Positions 1 through 7,034 are shown, counted from the first letter of the stretch. The stretch is 8,897 nucleotides of DNA from Alphaproteobacteria bacterium (GCA_018820005.1 JAHJOS010000616.1:1-8897); one strand, 5' to 3'. Translations and numbers: made by a program. The notes: generated by a model from the sequence alone, not told the origin.

Positions 1-845
1 CAGGAACAGATTGCCGAAGCGCAAGGGCTCAACGACGAAACTGCGCAGCGGCGCGATGGATTTTTCGATCGCCGGCCCGGTCTGCAGCGCCGCCGCCGTG
101 TCCGGATTGAGCCTTGTGCGCAGTTCGTCCCAGAAGCGGTCGTCGCTCCAGTTCTCGACCTTTTCGGTGGTGGGCACCTGCAATAATAGCGGCTGCGGGT
201 CTGCGAGCGCATCGAGCACAGCGCAAAGCCGCGTTCGTGATGGGCATAGATCAGCTCATCGGCCACCGGCGGCTTGTCCACCAGAACGCCGAGCCAGCCG
301 AAGGGATAGACCCGCTCAAACGTGGTGATGCCGCTGGGCGCGACACTGGCACGGCTGACGCCATGAAAGCCGTCGCAACCAATGACGAAGTCGCAGGTCA
401 GCTCATAGGAGACGCCATCGTGATCATAGGTGACCCTGGGCGATGCGGTATCGAAATCGGCGATGGCGACATTGTCGGCCTCATAGATCGTCGTCGCCTG
501 CCGCGCCTGCATCAGGTCGCGCGTCACCTCGGTCTGGCCATAGACCATCACCTTGCGGTCACCGAAATCGAGCCGCTGCACATCGCCGTCAAAGCTCAGC
601 TCAATGCCGCGGTGGATCAGCCCTTCGCTGTGCATGCGGGCGCCCACGCCGACCCGATCGAGCAGCTGCATGGCGCCTTCTTCCAGCACGCCCGCCCGGA
701 TGCGTCCCAACACATAGTCGGCGCTGCGGCGCTCGATAATGACGCTGTCGATGCCGTTGACTTCGAGCAGCCTGCCCAGCATCAGTCCGGCCGGTCCGGC
801 CCCGATGATGGCAACCTTGGTGCGCAGTTTTTTCATCGACTTCAT
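1..845 (-). pseudogene. pobA: 4-hydroxybenzoate 3-monooxygenase, frameshifted and cut by the window's left edge
   Basis: PobA is a FAD- and NADPH-dependent flavoprotein that hydroxylates 4-hydroxybenzoate to protocatechuate, the substrate of PcaGH. Counting from the ATG at 836, the N-terminus reads MKKLRTKVAIIGAGPAG, with the FAD dinucleotide fold GxGxxG at residues 12-17. YVLGRIRAGVLE, YGQTEVTRDLM, the GCDGFHGVSR motif and FERVYPFGWLG follow. Pocket residues equivalent to Tyr201, Ser212, Arg214, Arg220 and Tyr222 of Pseudomonas PobA are present. After the second Tyr of RSRYY (codon at 185-183) only two bases, 182-181, stand where one codon is expected. The homologous protein resumes in another frame at base 180 (QVPTTEKVENWSD ... 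EKSIAPLRSFVVEP) and stays open to base 1. The uncorrected frame has no stop before the edge, so it would add about 60 unrelated residues. The start at 845 is preferred because GGAG lies 8 bases upstream; the in-frame ATG at 836 is possible. It overlaps the pcaF stop by one base. Identity is certain; whether the gene is truly broken or carries a sequence error is open. Confidence 0.85.
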
Positions 846-2050
846 CACACGCGCTCCATCGCCATGGCGATACCCTGTCCAACGCCGATACACATGGTGG
901 CCAGCGCCCGGGCCTTGCCGGTCAGCGCCAGTTCCAGCGCCGCCGTCCCGGCAATACGGGCGCCCGACATGCCCAGCGGATGCCCCAGCGCAATGGCGCC
1001 GCCATTGGCATTGATAAAGTCGCCATCACTGGGCAGGCCCAGCGCGCGCAGCACGGCGATGGCCTGGCTGGCGAAGGCTTCGTTGAGTTCGACCACGTCA
1101 AAATCGGTGGGGCGCAGACCCAGTCGCGCGCAGAGTTTTTCGGTCGCCGGCGCCGGCCCCATGCCCATGATGCGGGGCGGCACGCCGGCGGCGGCGCCGC
1201 CCAGGATGCGCGCCATTGGCGTCAGCCCATGCTTTTTGGCCGCCGCTTCCGATGCAATGATCAGTGCCGCCGCGCCATCATTAACGCCAGAGGCATTGCC
1301 GGCGGTCACCGATCCACCGGCGCGGAAGGGCGTCGGCAGCCGGGCCAGTATTTCGAGCGTGGTGTCGGCGCGCGGGTGCTCGTCGGTATCGACGACAACC
1401 GGCTCGCCCTTGCGCTTTGGAATGGTCACGGGCGTGATCTCGCGGGCCAGGCGTCCATTGGCCTGCGCGGCCACAGCGCGCTGCTGGCTACGCAGGGCGA
1501 AGGCGTCCTGATCGGCCCGCGACACTCCATATTCAGCAGCGACGTTCTCGCCCGTCTCGGGCATGGAGTCGGTGCCGTAGAGCTGCTGCATCAGCGGATT
1601 GACGAAACGCCAGCCGATGGTGGTGTCATAAATCTCGGCCTGGCGCGAAAACGCCGTCTCGGCCTTGGGCATGACGAAAGGCGCCCGGCTCATGCTCTCG
1701 GTGCCGCCGGCAATGTAAAGCTCGCCCTCGCCGGCCCGGATGGCGCGCGCCGCCGTAATCACCGCGTCCAGGCCCGAACCACAGAGGCGGTTGATGGTGG
1801 TGCCGGAAACCGTCACCGGCAGGCCCGCCAGCAGCAGGCTCATGCGCGCCACATTGCGGTTGTCCTCGCCGGCCTGGTTGGCATTGCCAAAGATCACATC
1901 GTCGACTGCGGCCCAGTCCACGCCGGGGTTCTCGGCCATCAGCGCCCTGAGGGGAACGGCGCCCAGATCGTCGGGACGCACCAAGGCCAGGGCGCCGCCG
2001 AAACGGCCGATGGGGGTTCGCCGATAGGCGCAGATAAAAGCTTCGGCCAT
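845..2050 (-). CDS. pcaF: 3-oxoadipyl-CoA thiolase
   Basis: PcaF is a 401-residue thiolase that splits 3-oxoadipyl-CoA with CoA into succinyl-CoA and acetyl-CoA, the last step of the beta-ketoadipate pathway. The catalytic residues of the thiolase family are all visible: nucleophilic Cys90 in NRLCGSG, His357 in ALGHPLGMSGAR and Cys387 in CIGVGQG. GNANQAGEDNRNVARM and the N-terminal YRRTPIGRFGG are typical of the PcaF/PaaJ group rather than of short-chain acetyl-CoA acetyltransferases. The chosen start gives MAEAFICAYRRTP. An in-frame start at 2101 would add 17 residues lying inside pcaJ and is unlikely. GGAG lies 10 bases upstream of the chosen ATG. The gene begins 4 bases after the pcaJ stop and its TGA shares one base with the pobA start. 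Specificity for 3-oxoadipyl-CoA is inferred from family resemblance and operon position. A role in phenylacetate degradation (PaaJ) is the alternative, made unlikely by the context. Confidence 0.95.
   Translation of the reverse strand: MAEAFICAYRRTPIGRFGGALALVRPDDLGAVPLRALMAENPGVDWAAVDDVIFGNANQAGEDNRNVARMSLLLAGLPVTVSGTTINRLCGSGLDAVITAARAIRAGEGELYIAGGTESMSRAPFVMPKAETAFSRQAEIYDTTIGWRFVNPLMQQLYGTDSMPETGENVAAEYGVSRADQDAFALRSQQRAVAAQANGRLAREITPVTIPKRKGEPVVVDTDEHPRADTTLEILARLPTPFRAGGSVTAGNASGVNDGAAALIIASEAAAKKHGLTPMARILGGAAAGVPPRIMGMGPAPATEKLCARLGLRPTDFDVVELNEAFASQAIAVLRALGLPSDGDFINANGGAIALGHPLGMSGARIAGTAALELALTGKARALATMCIGVGQGIAMAMERV
854..857 (-). promoter_or_regulatory. ribosome binding site favouring the upstream pobA start
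   Basis: GGAG on the minus strand lies inside the last codons of pcaF, 8 bases before the ATG at 845 and 17 bases before the ATG at 836. The spacing favours 845, adding the residues MKS before the commonly conserved start, and it fits translational coupling across the TGATG junction. Confidence 0.5.
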
Positions 2051-2054
2051 AATA

Positions 2055-2726
2055 CTAGAGCTCCGGAACGAGGAGATCGGCGACACTGCCGCTGACAACA
2101 AGCGGTGCGCCGGTGACGGCCTGCAGCGCGTCCATCGAGATGTCGGCGAGCTTTTCGCGCAGCACGAAGTGGCTGTCCTCGATGTCGATGACGGCTAGGC
2201 TGGTGTAGATGCGAGTGACGCAGCCCACGCCGGTCAGCGGCAGGCTGCAGCGCCTGACCAGCTTGGGCCTTCCGTCCTTGGTCACGTGGTCGGTGATCAC
2301 GGCGACGCGCTTGGCGCCATGCACCAGATCCATCGCCCCACCCACCGCCGGCACGCCCTTGGGCCCGGTGCTCCAATTGGCGAGGTCGCCGGTCTCGGCA
2401 ACTTCATAGGCGCCCAGAATCGCCACATCGAGATGGCCGCCCCGCACCATGGCAAAGCTGTCGGCATGGTGGAAAAAGGCGGCCCCCGGCTTGAGCGTGA
2501 TCGCTTTTTTGCCGGCGTTGATCAGGTCCCAGTCTTCCTCGCCCTCAGCCGGGCTTTCGCCGAAATTGAGCACGCCGTTCTCGGTGTGGAAAATCGCCTG
2601 CCGACCGGGCGGCTGGAACTTGGCCACCATTTCGGGGAAGCCGATGCCCAGATTGACATAGGCACCGTCCTCGATGTCCTGCGCAGCGCGCCAGGCGATC
2701 TGGGCATTGGTGAGCTTGCTGGTCAT
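2055..2726 (-). CDS. pcaJ: 3-oxoadipate CoA-transferase, beta subunit
   Basis: PcaJ is the catalytic subunit of succinyl-CoA:3-oxoadipate CoA-transferase (family I CoA-transferases). With PcaI it moves CoA from succinyl-CoA to 3-oxoadipate. It has 223 residues, a normal length. The catalytic glutamate that forms the glutamyl-CoA thioester is Glu49, in FHTENGVLNFG. The family blocks YVNLGIGFPEMVA (about residues 23-35), DLINAGKKAIT, GGHLDVAILGAYEV, GGAMDLVHGAKRV and SLPLTGVGCVTRI are all present. The start ATG overlaps the pcaI TGA by 4 bases (ATGA), as expected for subunits made in equal amounts. GGAG lies about 10 bases upstream. Assignment to 3-oxoadipate rather than acetoacetate rests mainly on the position between pcaG and pcaF, since a second pair of the same family lies at the right end of the window. 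Confidence 0.94.
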   Translation of the reverse strand: MTSKLTNAQIAWRAAQDIEDGAYVNLGIGFPEMVAKFQPPGRQAIFHTENGVLNFGESPAEGEEDWDLINAGKKAITLKPGAAFFHHADSFAMVRGGHLDVAILGAYEVAETGDLANWSTGPKGVPAVGGAMDLVHGAKRVAVITDHVTKDGRPKLVRRCSLPLTGVGCVTRIYTSLAVIDIEDSHFVLREKLADISMDALQAVTGAPLVVSGSVADLLVPEL

Positions 2727-3445
2727 GCGTAGGCCACTCCCTCGCGCATCAAGGCTTCTTCCTGCTGCGGATCGGCGACCTCGACGATGCGGTCGACGAA
2801 GATGGACGGCGTGATGACCTGTTCGGGATCGATCTCGCCGGGCGCCACAACACGGCTGGCCTGCACGATGGTCACCTTGGCGGCCGCTGCCATCAACGGG
2901 GAAAAATTGCGCGCGGCCATGCGATAGGTGAGATTACCCATGGTGTCGGCCAGCTCGGCCTTGATCAGCGCCGCGTCGGCCTTGAGCCAGCGTTCCTGCA
3001 CATAGTGGCGACCATCGAACTCGGCCACCGGCTTGCCCTTGGCCAGATCGGTGCCGAAGCTGCTGGGCGTATAAAACGCGGGAATGCCCGCGCCACCGGC
3101 GCGAATGCGTTCGGCCAGCGTGCCCTGCGGCACCAGTTCGAGCCCGATCTCTCCGGCCAGATATTTCTCGGTAAACGCGCGCGGATCGGCCGAGCGCGGA
3201 AACGAGCACACCATGGTGGCCACCATGCCCGCGTCGATCATGGCGGCGATGCCGATGCGTCCATTGCCGGCATTGTTGTTGATCACGGTCAGCCGCGCCG
3301 GGCTGCCCGTCGCCTTGAACCGGTCGATCAGCGCGTGGATCAGTTCGATGGGCGCGCCCGAGCCACCAAAGCCGCCCACCATCAGGCTCATGCCGTCGGT
3401 GATGCCTGCGACGGCGGCAGCGAGGTCTGGAACGGTCTTGTTCAT
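2723..3445 (-). CDS. pcaI: 3-oxoadipate CoA-transferase, alpha subunit
   Basis: PcaI is the alpha subunit of succinyl-CoA:3-oxoadipate CoA-transferase and pairs with PcaJ. It has 240 residues. The glycine-rich motif VGGFGGSGAP sits at about residues 23-32, followed by the family block GTLAERIRAGGAGIPAF and, near the C-terminus, YRMAARNFSPLMAAAA and TPSIFVDRIVEV. These are the usual landmarks of the alpha subunit. AAAGG lies 8 bases before the ATG. The gene follows pcaG after a 46-base spacer, the widest in the operon, and overlaps pcaJ by 4 bases. The spacer contains a short hairpin (separate entry). In rhizobial clusters pcaB commonly occupies this position after pcaG, so the pcaIJF block looks joined to pcaDCHG in its place; that reading is inference. 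Confidence 0.94.
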   Translation of the reverse strand: MNKTVPDLAAAVAGITDGMSLMVGGFGGSGAPIELIHALIDRFKATGSPARLTVINNNAGNGRIGIAAMIDAGMVATMVCSFPRSADPRAFTEKYLAGEIGLELVPQGTLAERIRAGGAGIPAFYTPSSFGTDLAKGKPVAEFDGRHYVQERWLKADAALIKAELADTMGNLTYRMAARNFSPLMAAAAKVTIVQASRVVAPGEIDPEQVITPSIFVDRIVEVADPQQEEALMREGVAYA

Positions 3446-3461
3446 GCACGGGGCCTTTCAC

Positions 3462-3479
3462 GCACGGCCACAGCCGCGC
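3462..3479 (-). other. short hairpin in the pcaG-pcaI spacer
   Basis: In the transcript the sequence folds as GCGCGGC, loop TGTG, GCCGTGC. All seven pairs can form, one being a G-U pair. It begins 12 bases after the pcaG stop codon and ends just before the pcaI ribosome binding site. There is no T-run after the stem, so it does not look like an intrinsic terminator. It could stabilise mRNA ends or alter pcaI translation. A chance fold in GC-rich DNA is also possible. Confidence 0.35.
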
Positions 3480-3491
3480 CATGTCGCTGTC

Positions 3492-4070
3492 TCAGATATC
3501 GAAGAACACGGTCTCGCCTTCGCCCTGCAGGCGAATGTCGAGCGTATAGACGGGCTTGCCATCGGCCACGCTGGGCGTGGCAATCAGCGTCTGGCGCCGA
3601 CGCGGGTCCATGACGCGGTTGAGCACGAAATCGCTCTGGTTTGCCTCGGCTTCGTCGCCAAAATAGAGCCGCGTGTGCAGCCCCACATTGATGCCGCGCG
3701 CCACGATCCACAGCGTCAGGTGCGGCGCCATCAGTTTCCCGTCGGGACCGGCAACCCGTCCGGGCTTGACGGTATCGAAGCTGAAACGCCCTGTGCCATC
3801 GCAGGCAATGCGCGCCCAGGCAGCGGTGTGATTGCCATCGGCATCAGCCTGCCAGAGTTCGACCACCGCATCGATCACCGGCGCGCCCGATCCGTCGGTA
3901 ATGCAGCCCGTCGCGGTGATGCGCGGGCCATTGCCAGGGACCGGTCCAGCGCCCAGATCCCTAACGTTGGGACCGGTGATGCCTTCAAGGCTGGGCGTCA
4001 TGCCGATGTGGACATAGGGCCCGGCAGTCTGGGATGGGGTTTCCTTGAGTGGCGGCAATTGATTGAGCAT
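3492..4070 (-). CDS. pcaG: protocatechuate 3,4-dioxygenase, alpha subunit
   Basis: PcaG is the alpha subunit of the intradiol dioxygenase that opens protocatechuate to 3-carboxy-cis,cis-muconate. It carries no iron but shapes the active site built with PcaH. The 192-residue protein contains TPSQTAGPYVHIGM, where Tyr19 corresponds to Tyr16-alpha of the Pseudomonas putida enzyme. VVELWQADADG, MAPHLTLWIVARGIN (Arg125 corresponds to Arg133-alpha) and GLHTRLYF follow, and the C-terminus IRLQGEGETVFFDI is characteristic. The segment around residues 82-100 is shorter than in Pseudomonas. The ATG shares one base with the pcaH TGA (TGATG), and GGAGG lies 7 bases upstream, so coupled translation of the two subunits is likely. 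Confidence 0.96.
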   Translation of the reverse strand: MLNQLPPLKETPSQTAGPYVHIGMTPSLEGITGPNVRDLGAGPVPGNGPRITATGCITDGSGAPVIDAVVELWQADADGNHTAAWARIACDGTGRFSFDTVKPGRVAGPDGKLMAPHLTLWIVARGINVGLHTRLYFGDEAEANQSDFVLNRVMDPRRRQTLIATPSVADGKPVYTLDIRLQGEGETVFFDI

Positions 4071-4816
4071 CAGTTCCCCTCCGGCCGGTTTTCAAACATG
4101 GTCGAGCGGCGCCCACGCAGCACGATGTCGAAGCGATAGGCCAGCGCATCCATGGGCGTGGTGTTGTGGCGGTCGAGCCGCGCGATCAGCTGCTCCACCG
4201 CCGCGGGATCGGCGATGCTGAGGGCGATGGGGTCCTGCCAGATCATCGGATCGCCCTCGAAATACATCTGGGTGATCAGCCGCTGCGCAAAGGCATGGCC
4301 AAAGACCGAGAAATGGATATGGGCCGGGCGCCAGTCATTGCCGGTATTGGGCCAGGGATAGGCACCCGGCTTGATGGTGCGGAAATGGTAATAGCCATTG
4401 TCGTCAGTGATGGCCCTGCCGCAGCCGCCAAAATTGGGGTCGAGCACCGCCTGATAGCCTTCGCGCTTGTGGCGGTAGCGCCCGCCAGCATTGGCCTGCC
4501 AGAATTCGACCAGCGTGCCGCGCACCGGGCGGGCATTTTCGTCGAGCACCTGACCATAAACGATCAGCCGCTGCCCCACGGCTTCGCCACCGTCCTGGCT
4601 GAAATTGCGGATCAGATCATTGTCGAGCGGCTGCAGACTGTTGTGGCCGAAGGTGGGACCACTCATCTCCGATTTGGTCGCGCCGAGCGACAGCAGCGCC
4701 TGTTTTGGCGCGCGCAGCGTGGTGCTCTTATAGCCGGGGGTGTCAGCCGGCGGATGCCAGGCCCGATCGCGTGGATAGAGCAGGCCTTCGGTTCCATAGA
4801 GGTCAAGCTTGCTCAT
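4070..4816 (-). CDS. pcaH: protocatechuate 3,4-dioxygenase, beta subunit
   Basis: PcaH is the iron-binding catalytic subunit of protocatechuate 3,4-dioxygenase, which splits the ring between the two hydroxylated carbons using O2 and non-heme Fe(III). It has 248 residues. The four iron ligands are visible: Tyr114 in GGRYRHK, Tyr153 in GAYPWPN, and His166 and His168 in RPAHIHFSV. They match Tyr108, Tyr147, His160 and His162 of the P. putida beta subunit with a constant offset of six. Arg163, in WRPAH, matches the conserved active-site arginine. The N-terminal YPRDRAWHPPADTPGYKST and LVEFWQANAGGRY are typical of PcaH, not of catechol or hydroxyquinol dioxygenases. GGGAG lies 8 bases before the ATG, which shares one base with the pcaC stop. 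The protein should be cytoplasmic, as no signal peptide is seen. Confidence 0.97.
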   Translation of the reverse strand: MSKLDLYGTEGLLYPRDRAWHPPADTPGYKSTTLRAPKQALLSLGATKSEMSGPTFGHNSLQPLDNDLIRNFSQDGGEAVGQRLIVYGQVLDENARPVRGTLVEFWQANAGGRYRHKREGYQAVLDPNFGGCGRAITDDNGYYHFRTIKPGAYPWPNTGNDWRPAHIHFSVFGHAFAQRLITQMYFEGDPMIWQDPIALSIADPAAVEQLIARLDRHNTTPMDALAYRFDIVLRGRRSTMFENRPEGN

Positions 4817-5202
4817 CAGCGCGTCTCCCGCTTGTCGATTTCCCGCTTTGCAATCCGGAACGCCCTGTTAGCGGCGGGCACGCCGGCATAGACCGCGACA
4901 TGGAGCAGGGCTTCCTTGATATCGTCGGCCGAGGCGCCGGTATTGAGCGTTGAGCGGACGTGCATGGCCACTTCCTCGTCGTGGCCACCCGCTGCCAGCA
5001 GCGCAATGGTGATCATGGAGCGCTCGCGCGGCGTCAGGCCGGGCCGCGCCCAGACCGAACCCCAGGCCCCTTCGGTGATAAAGGTCTGAAAATCGGTATC
5101 GAAGGCGGACTTGGCAGCATTGGCGGCATCGACATGGGCATCACCCAGTACCGTGCGGCGCACGCTCATGCCGCGCTCAAACGCGGCGCTCTGCTCAGGC
5201 AT
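4816..5202 (-). CDS. pcaC: 4-carboxymuconolactone decarboxylase
   Basis: PcaC decarboxylates 4-carboxymuconolactone to 3-oxoadipate enol-lactone. The 128-residue protein belongs to the carboxymuconolactone decarboxylase/AhpD-like family. It shows the PcaC block GAWGSVWARPGLTPRERSMI (about residues 45-64), then TIALLAAGGHDEEVAMHV and IKEALLHVAVYAGVPAANRA. There is no CxxC pair as in AhpD peroxidase-type members, which fits the decarboxylase role. The start at 5202 gives MPEQSAAFERGM and is set by a perfect AAGGAGG 6 bases upstream. An extension to 5286 would lie within pcaD and is rejected. It overlaps the end of pcaD by 8 bases and shares one base with pcaH. In actinobacteria PcaC and PcaD are often fused (PcaL); here they are separate. 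Confidence 0.95.
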   Translation of the reverse strand: MPEQSAAFERGMSVRRTVLGDAHVDAANAAKSAFDTDFQTFITEGAWGSVWARPGLTPRERSMITIALLAAGGHDEEVAMHVRSTLNTGASADDIKEALLHVAVYAGVPAANRAFRIAKREIDKRETR

Positions 5203-5998
5203 CAACAACCTCCTTGAGGAATTGATCGATCGTGGCTGCCAGCACATCGGGCTGCTCGATCGAGGGAATGTGGCCCGCGCCAGCAATCAGGGCAAAGCGG
5301 GCATTGGCGATGGCATTGGCCAGCGGCCGGACCATATCGGGTGGGGTCGACATATCGTTCTCCCCCGCAACGACCAGCGTCGGCGCGGTAATGCGCGCCA
5401 GATCATCGTGCAGATCGGCGTCACGCACCGTGGCACAGGTGGCGGCATAGCCCGCGCGGTCGCAGCGCTCGAGCATGTTGCGCCAGCCGGTATAATGGGC
5501 GGGCTGCGCGGCGCGATAGCCCGGCGAGAGCCAGCGCGCGAGAATGGCTTCCGATATGGAGGCGATGCCAGCAGCCTCGACCTGGGCAATTCGCTCGTTC
5601 CACATCTGCGCGCTACCGATCTGCGCGGCCGTGTCACACAGCACCAGCGCCCGGACCCGCTGCGGCTGGGTGGCCGCAACCCGCATGGCGATCATGCCGC
5701 CCACCGATACGCCACCCATTACAAAACGCTCGAAACCGCAATGATCGGCCAGCGCCACCAGGTCGGCGGCGTGGTCATCAATTCCATAGGGACCCGGCGG
5801 CGCGTCGGACAAACCGTGGCCACGCTTGTCATAGGTCACGATGGCAAAACGCTTGCCGAGCACCGGCAGCACATCGTCCCAGATCCGGGCATCGGTCCCC
5901 AGCGAATTGGCCAGAATGAGCGGCACGCCCGCGCTGGCGCCGGTTCGGCGATAGTGCAGCGTCAGGCCGTTGATGGTGGCAAAAGTCATGGGCTTCAC
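5195..5998 (-). CDS. pcaD: 3-oxoadipate enol-lactonase
   Basis: PcaD is an alpha/beta-hydrolase that opens 3-oxoadipate enol-lactone to 3-oxoadipate. The catalytic triad can be read in the 267-residue product: Ser98 in GGVSVGGM (nucleophile elbow), Asp215 in GENDMSTPPD and His243 in GAGHIPSIEQP. The oxyanion-hole region LANSLGTDARIWD and TYDKRGHGLSD are typical of PcaD. The start at 5998 is a GTG with GAGG 6 bases upstream. The ATG at 5989 (MTFATINGLTLHY) is the alternative and would shorten the protein by three residues. As the first gene of the pca operon it is divergent from pcaQ across about 106 bases. In rhizobia PcaQ activates pcaD in this arrangement, and its co-inducer is reported to be a carboxy-lactone or muconate intermediate. 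Confidence 0.95.
   Translation of the reverse strand: MKPMTFATINGLTLHYRRTGASAGVPLILANSLGTDARIWDDVLPVLGKRFAIVTYDKRGHGLSDAPPGPYGIDDHAADLVALADHCGFERFVMGGVSVGGMIAMRVAATQPQRVRALVLCDTAAQIGSAQMWNERIAQVEAAGIASISEAILARWLSPGYRAAQPAHYTGWRNMLERCDRAGYAATCATVRDADLHDDLARITAPTLVVAGENDMSTPPDMVRPLANAIANARFALIAGAGHIPSIEQPDVLAATIDQFLKEVVDA
5209..5215 (-). promoter_or_regulatory. strong ribosome binding site of pcaC inside pcaD
   Basis: AAGGAGG on the minus strand lies in the last codons of pcaD (Lys-Glu-Val), 6 bases before the pcaC ATG at 5202. It fixes the pcaC start and explains how pcaC is read despite the 8-base overlap. Confidence 0.8.
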
Positions 5999-6018
5999 GC
6001 TGGTCCTCGCAGGGTCCA

Positions 6019-6047
6019 GTTAGCCACGCCCATGTTGCGCTTGTAAA
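6019..6047 (-). promoter_or_regulatory. candidate promoter of the pca operon
   Basis: Reading toward pcaD, TTTACA (6047-6042, five of six bases of the -35 consensus) is followed after 17 bases by GCTAAC (6024-6019, a poor -10). The start site would fall near 6012. A weak -10 is normal for a promoter needing an activator. The PcaQ-type box would then be centred near -64, the usual recognition position for LysR regulators. Read by eye only. Confidence 0.4.
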
Positions 6048-6068
6048 ATGAGTAGTTTGGCCGCATTC

Positions 6069-6084
6069 ATAACCTTAGGTGCAT
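6069..6084. promoter_or_regulatory. candidate PcaQ operator
   Basis: The 16 bases ATAACCTTAGGTGCAT contain the left half ATAACC of the published Sinorhizobium/Agrobacterium PcaQ motif (ATAACC-N4-GGTTAA). A GGT follows, but with a spacer one base shorter and a poor remaining right half. The core ACCTTAGGT is itself a near-perfect inverted repeat. The site lies between the divergent pcaD and pcaQ genes, 21 bases before the pcaQ ATG, so binding could both activate pcaD and repress pcaQ. No better match was seen in the spacer. Confidence 0.5.
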
Positions 6085-6104
6085 ATCTCAGAAAGAGACT
6101 GACC

Positions 6105-7031
6105 ATGGCCGTACGCAGCATCGACGCCCGCATCAAACTGCGGCACCTGGTGTGCTTTCTCGAGGTGGTACAACAAAAGAGCGTCGTCCGGGCCGCCGAT
6201 GCACTGAACATGAGCCAGCCGGCAGCCACTAAGACCATTCAGGAACTTGAAGAAGTGCTCGGCGTGAAGCTGTTTGACCGCTCGCGCCGCAATCTTTTCC
6301 TCTCCCCGGCCGGCGAGCAGTTCCAGCGTCACGCGACCAGCGCCATCACCGCGCTCAAGCAGGGCGTCGACGCTGTTCGTATAACCGAAACCGACAATAT
6401 CGTGCGGGTCGGCGCCCTGCCCACAGCGTCGGCGCGCATCCTGCCGCTGGCAGTGCAGCGCTTTTGCCGCGACAGCAATGCCAGGGCGCGGATTACCACT
6501 GGTCCCAATGCCTATCTGCTGTCGCTGCTGCGGGCGGGTGAACTTGATCTGGTGATCGGGCGCATGTCCGAGCCGGGCGAAATCGCCGGGCTGTCCTTTG
6601 AGCACCTTTATGCCGAGAAGGTGGGTTTCGTGGTGCGTGCCAACCACCCGCTGCTGGCGCTCGAGCGCTTCTCGCTGAGCGCCATCGCGGCCTATCAGCT
6701 GCTGATGCCCCCCGCCGGCTCGGTGATCCGGCCCAGCGTCGAGCGGCTGCTGGTCGGGCATGGCGTCACCGAGATCCGGGACGATATCGAAACGGTCTCG
6801 AACGCCTTTGGCCGGCGCTATGTGCTGGTGACCGACGCGGTCTGGATCATATCCGAGGGCGTGGTGGCCGATGACGTGGCCGAGGGCCAGCTGGCCCTCC
6901 TGCCGGTCGATACCAGCGAGACCCTGGGGCCAGTCGGGCTGACCATGCGCTCGGGCGAGGCGGTGGGCTTTCACACCCAGATGCTGGTGGCCGCCATCCG
7001 CGCCGTGGCCGCCGAACGCACGGGCGCATGA
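6105..7031 (+). CDS. pcaQ: LysR-family transcriptional activator of the pca operon
   Basis: A LysR-type regulator of 308 residues, assigned as PcaQ. The N-terminal winged helix-turn-helix spans about residues 10-68, with SVVRAADALNMSQPAATKTI as recognition region, then ELEEVLGVKLFDRS. The effector-binding domain follows, with VRVGALPTASARILP, GELDLVIGRM, FEHLYAEKVGFVVRANHPLL, VSNAFGRRYVLVTDAVWIISEGVV and LPVDTSETLGPVGLT; the last blocks are characteristic of the PcaQ group. The start at 6105 gives MAVRSIDARIKLRHL, as usual in the family. An upstream in-frame ATG at 6048 would add 19 residues and place the operator inside the gene, so it is rejected. The ribosome site is weak (AAAGAG). The gene is divergent from pcaD and presumably activates the pca operon when pathway intermediates build up. 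Its stop lies 3 bases from that of the convergent regulator. Confidence 0.93.
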   Translation: MAVRSIDARIKLRHLVCFLEVVQQKSVVRAADALNMSQPAATKTIQELEEVLGVKLFDRSRRNLFLSPAGEQFQRHATSAITALKQGVDAVRITETDNIVRVGALPTASARILPLAVQRFCRDSNARARITTGPNAYLLSLLRAGELDLVIGRMSEPGEIAGLSFEHLYAEKVGFVVRANHPLLALERFSLSAIAAYQLLMPPAGSVIRPSVERLLVGHGVTEIRDDIETVSNAFGRRYVLVTDAVWIISEGVVADDVAEGQLALLPVDTSETLGPVGLTMRSGEAVGFHTQMLVAAIRAVAAERTGA

Positions 7032-7034
7032 GCG

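Noticed and set aside
114..1511. A 465-codon open frame on the plus strand opposite pobA and pcaF
   Set aside because: It lies antisense to two clearly recognised genes, its translation is rich in Arg, Ala and Pro, and it has no family resemblance. It is a by-product of GC-rich codon usage.
3084..4139. A 351-codon plus-strand open frame opposite pcaI and pcaG
   Set aside because: Antisense shadow of conserved genes with no recognisable motif. The same holds for the long frames at 980-2095, 2286-2732, 4166-4891, 5111-6046 (plus) and 6075-6974 (minus).
5203..5286. Extended pcaC start at 5286
   Set aside because: The extra residues are an out-of-frame reading of pcaD. The AAGGAGG six bases before 5202 fixes the shorter form.
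6048..6104. Extended pcaQ start at the ATG at 6048
   Set aside because: It would put the candidate PcaQ operator inside the coding region and add residues not seen in the family. The start at 6105 matches known PcaQ N-termini.
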